NCBI RefSeq assembly: GCF_001949145.1
Contig: NW_019091361.1
Location: forward strand, 2,948,946-2,997,248
Direction of reading: 5' to 3'
From: Acanthaster planci
Taxonomy: Eukaryota > Echinodermata > Asteroidea > Valvatida > Acanthasteridae
DNA length: 48,303 nt
Part shown: positions 35,101 through 45,200 of the stretch, in pieces
Layout: each line of letters opens with the position of its first letter
How positions within the stretch are numbered: the first letter of the stretch is position 1
Notes under the pieces: model-generated
Told to the model about the DNA's origin: nothing
The model's database searches: none
What the model saw: the letters and a program-made list of their open reading frames with translations, nothing else
Translations under genes and position numbers: made by a program

Positions 35101-37295
35101 TGCTGTCTCATACTCAGGAGCAAGTCTCTTACAGTGGCCGCACCTGTTGGTAGGCAGTCACAAACCCCAACACACACAGTCAGTCAACACCATGTATGTA
35201 CATTAAATGTAAACTTTGTCATCTGCCCCAACTTTGTCCTATGTCAATGAGGACATTTGTGTTATTTAAATTCAATGAGACAATGGCATATCACACAGGA
35301 ACAAAGACCTGTCCTCAATGAGGTCATACCAAGCAAGTCCCGCTTAAGGAGATATGTCCTTGCGGTGTTGTACGTTTCTCCAGGGCCTGTTCATTTTAAG
35401 TGTCTGGATCTCAATCAGTAGTCCCAACACTGGTTCATACCATCCATCTGGCGGGTTTTGGTGTCTTTGAACCAATAATGTATTGCTAATCGAGATCCTG
35501 ATCCATGTGAAACAAACAGGCTCAAAGCAAAGGGCACAGCAACTGTGCAAACACAAAGACAAGTTAATCAATACTGTCTTCGTTGAAGTTATTAGGATTG
35601 CTTAAAACAGCACACATGTGCACAACGCATCACTGCTATGCAAGTACATTAACCCCAACCCCCCAAGGGTTGCTGGACCTAACCTTCCCCGTTCACACAA
35701 AGTTAAACACCCATATGGGCACAGAGGCTGTTGGACTTAGTGTTTCTGAGGTTATGTCAAACTCAATGCAAAAGCCAGCTGTCTGGGCCTACCAGACCTA
35801 TCCCCACAGAATTGAACACTTAAATACTGTTTAATTCTGTGTGGTTGGGAATGGTTAGGGTTAAACAGCACACATGCCCACCACACATCACTGCTATGCA
35901 AGTACATTAGCAGACTGAATTACATTCTATGTATAGTACAGTGACCCCTTCAGCCTTTCATGCAATGTACAACGTACATGTAAACAGCAGAAAGTAGACC
36001 AAGGCAAACTTTGAATGCTGTAGGGTTGCTCAATTTTACAGTTTTGAGGTAATGCCCCGCCGGTCATTGTTGAAGTAGGAAAACGACACTGTAAGTTCTC
36101 TACATTCATAGGTTTCCGCACAATCAAGGCTGCACTGTAATACATGAATGTAATACCGTGAATTTTGAGTCATGCTTGTTGCCTAACCATAAGAACATCC
36201 GTAGTCCTCTTGAACATTCCCTGCTGAACTGACCATGGTGCTTCTTGCTTTCCTGGAATAGTCACACACTACATGCAGCCACATGTACTGATAGAAGCCC
36301 CATCAAGCGGTGCTAGCTCAGTCAATCATGTACAGTATCAAATAAGTCACTGCGCTTGTGTCGTTGACATTGTAACTACACTGTACACATGCATGTACAT
36401 GTATACATGAAGCTGTTGATGAAAGCACCACAGCAGCCCCATGAATTTGTTTTTGTGTCAGGTCACTCAATCGACCTACCAACATGATGGATCAAACAGT
36501 AATCGCTTGTGAAGCCGCAATACTGTGGTAACCATAGCCGATGATCAATGCATTTAAGGTTAGGTAGGCCTATGCATTGCTGGCATCTCCATTGTATTTT
36601 AGAAAGTTAGACAGAGGCTGTTTTTGCTGTTTTAGTTTAGTTACAACAAATATAGTCTAATTTGGTTTACAATACATGTACTGAAGCCCACAATTTACAA
36701 TGACCTAGGCCTTATACTTATAGTATGAGCTGTCACAAAGCAAAAACATGTCCAGGAAAGTTCAATTTAGGAGGGAAAAACCAAGTCATTTACTTAGATG
36801 TTAGAAAACACTTAGCCTAGGCCTACTATTTAGTTACTTGACCAGTCCCTCTGTTTTCCTTCCTCCATCATGTTTATGCATAGGTTTGTGCACAGGGTGT
36901 CAAGTGGCGTAGGCCTAGGCTAGTAATATATGGAACTCTTTCCATTATTCTCACCATCATGACCATTACACTCATAAACATTCATTATTTGAAATATATC
37001 CCACTCGATTCCAAGCATTACCCCCAGAACTGGGAGTGGGGCGGGCACACGTCGGACCCCACCAGGAGCACGTACATGTACATGGAAATGTACATGTACA
37101 ATGTACATGTAGGCTATACACCGCACTGTAGCTTGGCAAGAGATTTTTGTCTGCAGCTTACCACGGAGCGAAAAACTCAACAAGCATCAAGTCATGTTGG
37201 CTGATTTCTGCTTCGAACAAACCACCAGAGAGGTCTATCACATCACTGCCACACACCAGCCCCAAAAGCACAGAAATCAGCACCAACTTCTCCAT
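26187..37295 (-). CDS. PDIA3: Protein disulfide isomerase A3 / ERp57 type (complete, 13 exons)
   Basis: Thiol-disulfide oxidoreductase of the ER lumen, folding glycoproteins with calnexin and calreticulin in known relatives. Exons (minus strand): 37162-37295, 35056-35143, 33675-33801, 33145-33255, 31528-31651, 30473-30586, 30243-30343, 29139-29160, 28706-28876, 28145-28253, 27853-27981, 26955-27034, 26187-26346. All are GT-AG with matching phases, total 1470 nt, 489 aa. A signal peptide starts [16 protein letters not shown]. Thioredoxin domain a has [17 protein letters not shown] (Cys46 and Cys49, split over exons 1 and 2); domains b and b' follow without Cys pairs; domain a' has [18 protein letters not shown] (Cys394 and Cys397). 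The C-terminus is KTDEL, an ER-retrieval signal; vertebrate PDIA3 ends QEDL. Motifs such as [30 protein letters not shown] and [11 protein letters not shown] place it with PDIA3 rather than PDIA1 or PDIA4. Confidence 0.95.
29139..29160 (-). other. PDIA3: 22-nt micro-exon of the PDIA3-type gene
   Basis: Reads GTACCAACTATTACCGCAACAG between AG and GTGAGT and encodes TNYYRN with split flanking codons. It is needed to join KQNPKG to RVMKVAKNY in frame, matching the continuous KGSNYWRNRVM-type segment of PDIA3 relatives. Phases are 1 in and 2 out. Confidence 0.9.
30985..31385. repeat. Degenerate GT/GA-rich repeat in a PDIA3 intron
   Basis: About 400 bp of loosely repeated units (GGTGGTGAGTT, TTTCAAAGGGG, ACAGATGG) with irregular spacing of roughly 35-60 bp, in the intron between exons 31528-31651 and 30473-30586. 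It looks like a decayed minisatellite. Confidence 0.6.
34314..34765. mobile_element. Non-autonomous element with 9-bp terminal inverted repeats
   Basis: Ends are TAGAGGGAT (34314-34322) and ATCCCTCTA (34757-34765), perfect inverted repeats. The right 135 bp recurs at the window start (1-145), so it is a dispersed family. It contains an assembly gap and lies in the PDIA3 intron 33802-35055. No coding sequence is seen. The class is unknown; a TA target duplication is possible but ambiguous because the inverted repeat itself begins with TA. Confidence 0.55.
34515..34630. other. Assembly gap (116 N)
   Basis: Run of unknown bases inside the dispersed element in the PDIA3 intron. Confidence 1.
35604..35910. 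repeat. Short direct repeat pair, ~48 bp
   Basis: AACAGCACACATG and ATCACTGCTATGCAAGTACA occur in the same order at about 35604-35651 and again at about 35863-35910, in the first intron of the PDIA3-type gene. Confidence 0.65.
36405..37112. repeat. Short ACATGTACATGT palindrome clusters
   Basis: Runs of overlapping TACATGTA/ACATGT palindromes at about 36388-36408 and 37071-37112, in the first PDIA3 intron. Low-complexity, self-complementary on both strands. Confidence 0.6.
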
Positions 37296-37467
37296 TTCCA
37301 GTTGAGCCTAGATTACACGTCTGTGATTTTAGTAAAGTACCTGCCCGGCCGGCCTCGTATTAATTAAATCCGCGTGATGCAGTAGACCTGCTGCGATATC
37401 CCAGCGCAGCGCAAACCTCACTGTATCCACGTGTGTGCGTGTACTTGCTGCATGGTGTCGTTCCCTG

Positions 37468-37472
37468 ATTGG
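37468..37472 (-). promoter_or_regulatory. CCAAT box upstream of the PDIA3-type gene
   Basis: CCAAT on the coding (minus) strand, about 175 bp before the start codon. ER-stress elements are CCAAT-N9-CCACG; here the nine-base spacer is followed by ACACC, so it is at best a poor match. A CACGTG-containing stretch lies nearby at about 37429-37434. Function is not shown. Confidence 0.3.
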
Positions 37473-37926
37473 TCAAATATACCTGTTTTATTACTGCAAA
37501 AGGTGGGCTTCCCCTTGAAAAAGGATAACAATGTCAGAACGCTAGGCGCATTAACAATGTCTAAAACATAAAATCCCACTTTGTTTCGATTTATATCAAA
37601 ATTACATGGAAGATTTTTTCTATACACAATAATATCATAAAATATGAAAGGAAAACTGCTCTCGGTATGAGCTTTTCGTTTTAATTGCAACCCCTATGTC
37701 ATTAATAGGAAATGCCTGGCGTTTTAGACTGGTTTTCAGTCTCTGCTTTGTCCTGGGGGACTCGTATTGTATCACTAATAACCATTGATTTCAATGGAGA
37801 TCAATGTTAATAACGATTATACTGTCCCTTCTGTATATATGTGGGTGGGTGCCAGTCTACTGACGCTCATGGTACCATTTTTAATAGAAATAATATAGAC
37901 ATACACTTCTGCAACATATGCATCGA

Positions 37927-37999
37927 GTTTCCGTAGTGTAGTGGTTATCACGTCCGCCTAACACGCGGAAGGTCCCCGGTTCAAGCCCGGGCGGGAACA
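37927..37999 (+). tRNA. tRNA-Val (anticodon AAC)
   Basis: A 73-nt cloverleaf. The acceptor stem GTTTCCG pairs with CGGGAAC (one G-U pair), then discriminator A (37999). The D stem is GTG/CAC, the anticodon stem TCCGC/GCGGA is perfect with loop CTAACAC, anticodon AAC is at 37960-37962, and the T stem CCCGG/CCGGG holds loop TTCAAGC. There is no intron and CCA is not encoded, as in eukaryotes. It closely resembles animal tRNA-Val(AAC). An internal B box lies at the T arm, and TTTT at 38007-38010 is a Pol III terminator 8 nt downstream. Confidence 0.96.
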
Positions 38000-38006
38000 A
38001 GACTTC

Positions 38007-38010
38007 TTTT
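38007..38010 (+). terminator. Pol III terminator of tRNA-Val
   Basis: First run of four T after the tRNA 3' end. Confidence 0.8.
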
Positions 38011-39206
38011 CCCAAAATTTCGTAACTATAGGAAAAATAGCTATCCCAATTCCACCATGAAAAAGCAACTAATATGTCGCTTTTCTTTCTTTTTCTTTCA
38101 TATTCTAAATCCTACATTCAAATACCAAATTCTTTGACGTAAATTTTTGTCTATGAATATTAAATACATTTGAATGGTTTGAAGAACTAATAAGCTATCG
38201 ACTTTTTTGATCAATGGAGAAGAGAATTTTTCAGGGAGTCTGTGGGCAAGTTGAGATCACATGTCCCTAAGTAAAACCACAAATGCATTACAAAAGCACC
38301 CAACAATCCTTATGCAGAAAGCATCTTAGGGAAATACACACTTTATACAGTACATGACGTGACGATCAATCACATTTTATTGGTCTTTTCTGCTCAAACT
38401 GAGTCCCATACAAGGACAAAATGACAATGAATGGCCAAAAAGTGTAATCGGTCTAAACTATCCAAAATCATGTTTATTTGAATTTTCTGAACTTAACTGC
38501 AATACCACCCCCCCCTACTCATCATCACGATTTTCACGTACTTGACATATGTCACACACTGCAACACAACTTGATGTGCTCACTTCTTCATAAACACTGT
38601 GGTAATTGTGCCGTTTCACAATAGGGCGCCTCAAAGAGTTTGCAACGCGTTGGCCAATCACAACGCTCGAAATTTGTCGAACATTTCTAAACGCGCTTTG
38701 GGTTGACAACTTTCGCGCATTGTGATTGGCCAACGCGTTGCAAACTCTTGGTGGCGCACTATTGTGAAACAGCCGTATTGTCTGGATGGTGTCCCCCGGC
38801 CAAAGCTGGAGACAGTTTCACAAACTGTTCAGTTTGGGCCTTCTACACGTGTTGGGCATACCTTGCATCGAAAGCCGGCAAGCCGATCCCTGTAAATTTT
38901 TTTCTTAAAACTTAACATGTGGGAAAAAGATGATGTAATATGACAAAACATAGATTATCATCCTCACGCCCAGATTGATAGTTCCAAATTATGGAAAAAG
39001 TGTTATGTCACCTTGAAAAATTTCACCCATGAAAAATATTGTTCAGATTGAGGCTATATCTGTAATTAATGCAATAAAGTCAGGCTCTTTGCCATTTCAG
39101 CTTGTTCAATAAATAAAGTGGCTTCAGAGAACATGATCCAAAATGGCCACCTCCTGAACAAAGTCCACTGACACTCCCACTTCCCTGAACTTCCTGGTGA
39201 TCCAGG
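38011..39206. other. Intergenic between tRNA-Val and EFL1
   Basis: Apart from the palindrome at 38604-38780 I see no gene. The part nearest 39207 should be EFL1 3' UTR. A minus-strand AATAAA at 38473-38478 is about 730 nt from the stop and is not assigned. Confidence 0.45.
38604..38780. repeat. Imperfect palindrome with ~70-bp arms
   Basis: The left arm (38604-38672) and right arm (38711-38780) are inverted copies sharing the cores GTTTCACAATAG and AGAGTTTGCAACGCG / TTGGCCAATCACAA, with a 38-bp loop. No coding potential. It lies between the tRNA and the 3' end of the EFL1-type gene. It may be a small MITE or foldback element. Confidence 0.85.
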
Positions 39207-42200
39207 CTACTTGTTCTTAGACAGAGTTCTTTGCTTTTCCGCATGTTCCACAGTCTTCTTGTCGATGTACAGCCCTTTGCGACGACGCACACCGTTCATG
39301 TACTTCAGTGCCTGGTTTTCGTTCTCCGCCTTCTCACCAAAATGAAGCAGCTCCTCTTCTGTTGAGGGCTCCCAAAAGGGATCACTGAGAACCACCTGCA
39401 TTGGTTTTGATGGGGGGGGCAGAAGAGTGGGTAGGAAAATTCTTATTCAGTGAAAGTCTTTGGCTGTGTCAAAATCGACTAGCAATTGGCTGGAATAAAA
39501 CACTCATCTTTGGGCAATGGTTTCAGTGGCTAAGCCAGTGGATCTTTGGGCAATGGCTGCAGTGGCTAAGCCAGTGGATTTATGAGTTTGTGTGTTGTTT
39601 CCAGTCATAGCCACAATGAAGCCTTTGTTTGACTACAGTCTGGTACCCATTCCCTCCATAACATTTCAGACTGAGGGAGGAAGCATGAACCAGTCTAAGA
39701 AAGGGCTCACAGCTCACTTGCTCTGGACAAGTGTTGTGTATTACAAAAACCAATGTGGGATTGGAAGGGTCTTGAATTGACACCAATATTTGGACTCAAA
39801 TAGAGGAACGGCCATTTATGCAATTAGTCTGTGCATCGGGTTTTGCCCAAATTACTTAACTACGGCTAGACATAACAAACTCACCAATTGTAGCCACTGG
39901 CTAGCCAATGCAGCCATTTCTAATAGACTTGTGCATTACTGTGCCAATAATTCGGACACTACCTCAAACACCAACATTGAATGTCTCACCTGCCAATGAC
40001 TGAAGAACAGCTGGGGGCTGGCCAGCCCACTTGTTCGCTTGCGGATCTCCTCAGCAAAGCCAAAGCTCTCGGCAACGGGAAGGGTTGCAGTGATATCAAA
40101 CACCGGGGAGCCCTCACGCATCTCTTCCTTCAGTATGCTGCCATTTCGACGGGATACCACTCCATATACACGTCCTAACATAAAGGCCAATCAAAGTACA
40201 GGAGACCACAAGCTCTATTCAGGCCGGTTTCTGGAACTTACAAGTAGAAACCATGAATTTAATCTCCCAAGAGCTTTCTTTATTAAAAACTGAACGGCCA
40301 ATGTTGAGACCATATCCTTCTTCTACAAGTCCAGTCTCAAGTCAGTTTCTTTGTGAATGACAAACAAATATAAAAGCAAATTGTTATTCGAGACTGATTG
40401 GAGTCCAAGTTGGAAACTTGAGTCAACAATACACTAAAAGGCCCATTTAATAATTTTTATGACAGGGATATAGTTTTATTGTAACAGCTGTTTAACCACT
40501 TGCTGCCGGGTGGATTTTTCTTGAGCAAGACAAGATGCCGGGTCATTTTCAAGATTTTCCGTTTTCAAAATTCTTCAAAAATTCATGAATTCATTTAATG
40601 GCCGTTTATACCTACATGAAGGACTCTTTGGGTACTACTCTAAAGCTGACAGTTAACTTTCATTGACTTTTGAATATTTCAGCCAGTCTCTTGTGCTGAG
40701 CACGGTCTTTTGTTATAAGGCCAAACTATATAAAGCCTATGTACTCGAAAACGGGTTGCCCGGCAGGAAGTGGTTAACAGTACAAGTACTTCCACTAAGG
40801 TTTTTCATCTTATGACTCAGATCACTTTTAAAAACCCACGTAGCAGACAATGCACACTACAGGTCCTTCATTCACCCACCTAGTACATCTGCAGTCGCCT
40901 GAATATCACACTTGTACATGGCCGCCATGAGTCGCTGGGGCTGGATCTGGAAGGCGATGCGACAGCCCTCCTTCACGGTGGATATGATCTGGCCTGACAT
41001 GGGGCCGTAACCTCGGCCAGCAAAATGAGGCCAAGGGCTGGAGACGTCCGGGGAACCCACCAATGGCGAACTACTATCGGAGGTTGGACTTTTCGCAAGA
41101 ACCAATGGGGAGGGGCTCCCCTTCCCGATAGGTTCTTGCAAATCTTCAGAACGACTAACCGAAGTGGTAGACTCCACTTCCGCATCGGTGGATATACAAA
41201 AGTTTTCAGATCTTGAACTTTTGTTTGAGCTGAGCCTACTCTCGTTGGCCACGTTTAAGATTTCACTTGAGGTCTGCGAAGCACCAAAGAATCTATCACT
41301 GTTTGAATGCTCCTCCATGGTCCAGTTTTCAATTATGATGCATACGCCCATCATGGGTTCCTCACACAGGGGGCCTGCAAAAGTAGCTAGCTGGAATCCA
41401 CTCACCACACTGCTGTCAAAGTCTCGGATCTCGCCTGCCCTGTCTTTTTCCTCGCTATCCAAGCAATGCCAAATGGCCGGCCGGTTGTACCCATCAATGC
41501 AGTTCAGCAATAGGTTGGGGCCGCAACGCTTGGGGCCAAACGACCAGATCCGGTCCGCCGCCCCACGCCACTTCTTCCCAGCATTCGCAAATGCTGCATC
41601 TAAGTTTGTCTGGAACTCTCGCAGCTGGGCCAAGATCTCAGCCGTCAGGCTGTCACCGGCATCCTGCTCATTGGTTCTCCTGGACAGCCACGCCACTGAG
41701 GTCTGATCCAGGATTCTGATCAGTTCTACATTCACCTCCAAGAGCTTGGTCACTTCTTCGGGTAAAGGGCGAGCCCTGAGCTTAAAGCTGCTGAGCTTGT
41801 TGGAGGTCTTGATGTCCAGCGACCCATCTTTAGATATTTCGCTCTCAAACTCACTGATATTTGACCTAGTACGCTGGATCTGTGTTGTGCAGAAGAAAAA
41901 CATCAACTCCCACAGGTTCCAAATATTTCTAGCATACTGACCACAGACAGATGAAATAAGATCAATGTTGTAGTTGATATGAGACCTCTTAAGACCATCA
42001 CTAGACGCAAGACCATCACAGGACCCCAGAAGACCATAATATGACCTACACGAGATCTCCAGTTTGAATATAAGCCACGAGCTAGGCAACACTGCACTGC
42101 AAGAAAAGGTTTCCTTTGTCAGTGTTCATCCTTTTAATTATTACTGGTCTTGTGAAAGGTCTTCTGAGGGTCTTGACTATAACGATGACTCTTATCCTCT

Positions 42201-45200
42201 GACACCCTCCAAAACACAAAAGCGGTGGTTATGTACTTCCATTGTAACAAGTCTTTTTACACTTCAGTTGCAAAATCTTTCACAAGACCAGTCATAAGTA
42301 ACAAGCTGAACAGTGACAAGGGAATGGTTGCAGAGACTTACAATGGCGTAACTGCAACACTATTAAACAGAGTGTCTGGAGACACTTCAAAAAGATTTCG
42401 ACCAGCTTATTAATTTCCTGGGGCTTGATGTTCTTATAGAACACTGTGCAGTGGTGCAATGCTTGACAAATTAAATTCCCTGTAACATCATGATGGCTCA
42501 GCACTTACCTGATTGATGTCATCAATGACCTCATTCACCATGTCAACCTTGGGAGGGACAATGATAGTTTCTCGGAAGGGGACAATTGGCTCCGAAACAT
42601 TGATCTCGATCTTGGCAAATCTGAACAATGGCAAAGACCGTGTTTGTTTTAATTTTAAAAATGAGCTCTTCTTGCAGTCATAAAAGTAAGGTAACAAATT
42701 AAGCAATTCTTTCTTCATAAACCATGGGCCAGAAATTCTACCTTCACTAGAGCCACAGGTTCTCTGTTCTCACTTTCCAGTGGCAACGTGAAAATGTGTG
42801 CTCTTAGTCATTTTTAGGGTGCTGAATTCAAATCTGCCTGTTGCCACAGCGTCAGGCTGTTCTAAAAGCCACCACAAGAGGGCTTCAATTCCATTTTTGG
42901 TCAAAAACAGCATTTTGGACAAAACTTTTACATTTGTATCAGTGAATATGCAATACATGTAAGCTATGATTGAGGAATATGGAAAGAACATGCAAAAAAA
43001 CTGTTTAATCTCTGAAAAATTTTATCAACCTACATGAAAACAGTTGCCAATTTTGATGGACGGGAACAGATACAATTATGAGAGGCCCATGTAGAGGCAA
43101 CTGTTTTCCTGCAAAGCCGTGACTGCTCTAAAAAACAACAATTTTTCCAACATATGTATGTAAGGCTTTTCGGTTGCAGCTACGCGTTTAATTATTTCAA
43201 AAACACAAACTACTTTTGTTTTCTATTCTAATCCATATTTCCCAAACTGAACATGTCATGGTTTCATTCATGTCCTCCCTTAACCTCTAAACCATGTACC
43301 TCTCCTTAACAATCTGCTTGTCTGAGCAAACAGCAAAACAACATTGAAAATACCTGTCTCTGAGGTCATCAAGGCAGCGCTCCAGGTGGACTTCGCCTGC
43401 AGCCACTATGACATGTTCGCCAGTCTCTTGTACCAAAACCTCCACGCAGGGATCGGCCTGGTTCAGCAGCTTCATGCCCATCACAAGAGATGGCATGTCG
43501 GCTTTATCAGGGAAGCAAAGACAACATGCAATAAGACAGAGGTGGAGGTCAAGCACTGACTCCTGCTCTGGTAGATTCTCCTAATCATCGGGCCCTCTAT
43601 ACAAGTGCTTCCTCTGCGGGGACAAGAAAGTCCAGGCAGATACTTCAAGACCATGGGCAAGTTTGAGTGGCGACCATTTGTTAACCACAAGTTAAAGTTG
43701 CCTGGTACCCAGGAAATATTTTGTGTTCGGGTCACAGTGAAAAATTGACCAGTCAATGGCAATTGGTCATCACCCGAACTTGCTTACTGCCTCCAAAGGC
43801 ACAGCACCATGCTCAAAGATCATGCAGGATTGTGTGAAGGACAGCTGATCAAAGGGCATCAACATGCACAATGTACATGTAAGTATCTGGACCGTGTATG
43901 AACAAGAGATTGTGTGTTTTTACATAGCAAACATCCTCTTGGTTGGGACATCCTTTTTGCATGCACAGGTGCATATACACAGGGCCTGGGCATTGCCGAG
44001 CATGCTTATAACCACTAGATATCTCTTGGAATGACTATCATCATGTGCGTACTGGGCTACCAGTCTCTACATTGTTTGCCAGCAAGGATGTGCAATGTAT
44101 TTTTACCCAGAGCAGATGGGGTTCCATGCAAATCAGAGCCATTCTGTACTTCAAAAAGGGAAGTTGTATAATTTTCATTTCTTGCACTGTTCCACTCTAA
44201 GACGCAGTCCTAAGGCAGGGGGAAAAAAACTCAAAACCTAGAGCTAAGCCAAAAGCATAGATCTTTGGGAGTGGGGAGGACCTACAGAGCAATTTCAAGG
44301 AAATAATGAAACTCTGGCAATCGATGGGAGCGGATTTCACGACGGATGTTGAGTGACAAGTTATAAACTCACCCAAGTGTTTGGGCTCCACAGCGACCCT
44401 GACAATCGGAGCAGCAGCAAAGGTCATGGAGGTGAAAGCTGGACAGGCCACTGTGCTGGACACGGTCGCAGATTTTAAGACCAATTCCTCCAACCCCCCG
44501 ATGCCTGTCAGGAAAAGAATTTTTAAAAATTGTCACAGCCTCTTCCTCGATGCTGCTGTCTTGCCTGCTATCCAGACCTGCAGTACCTATGCCGCACAGG
44601 TCACGTCAAAGTGACATGTGCAGTATAGGTACCGCACATGTAAGGTATTACATCGAAGTACCCACATAGAAGGTATTACATTGAATGCACATGCTTTGTT
44701 TCTTTTACTCTACATCCTAGCGGAATAATGAAGCAAAGTGTTGACTAGGGCATCAGGGTGCCTTACCCCCTTCAGCAAGGGGCTTTGAACACTCCTACCC
44801 AATACTCCCCTTCACAGGACAACTAAGGGTGCCTGTATATGCCAGTAACAGTAGTTACACATGCCTAGGGACCGGACAGCATTGGGCAAGATCCAGCGAC
44901 GACTACACATCACTATAGTTCAACTAACAATGCCTGAACAATAGATGGTTTATGCCAGTAACGGTAGTTACACATCCCTAGGGACCGGACAGAATTGAGC
45001 AAGTTCCTGCGACGACCACAGATCGCTACAGTTTAACTAACAACGCCTGAACGATAGACGGTTTATGTCAGTAACAGTAGTTACACATCCCTAGGGACCG
45101 GACAGCATTGGGCAAGTTCCAGTGACGACTACACATCACTACAGTTCAACTAACAACGTCTGAACGATAGACGGTTTATGCCAGTAACAGTAGTTACACA

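Noticed and set aside
36989-37183. Minus-strand frame with [13 protein letters not shown] as a small gene
   Set aside because: The His/Val repeats come from the ACATGTACATGT low-complexity sequence, and it overlaps PDIA3 exon 1 in another frame.
41164-41706. 180-codon plus-strand frame opposite the large EFL1 exon
   Set aside because: Shadow of the minus-strand 1000-nt exon, which has clear EFL1 similarity and matching splice phases.
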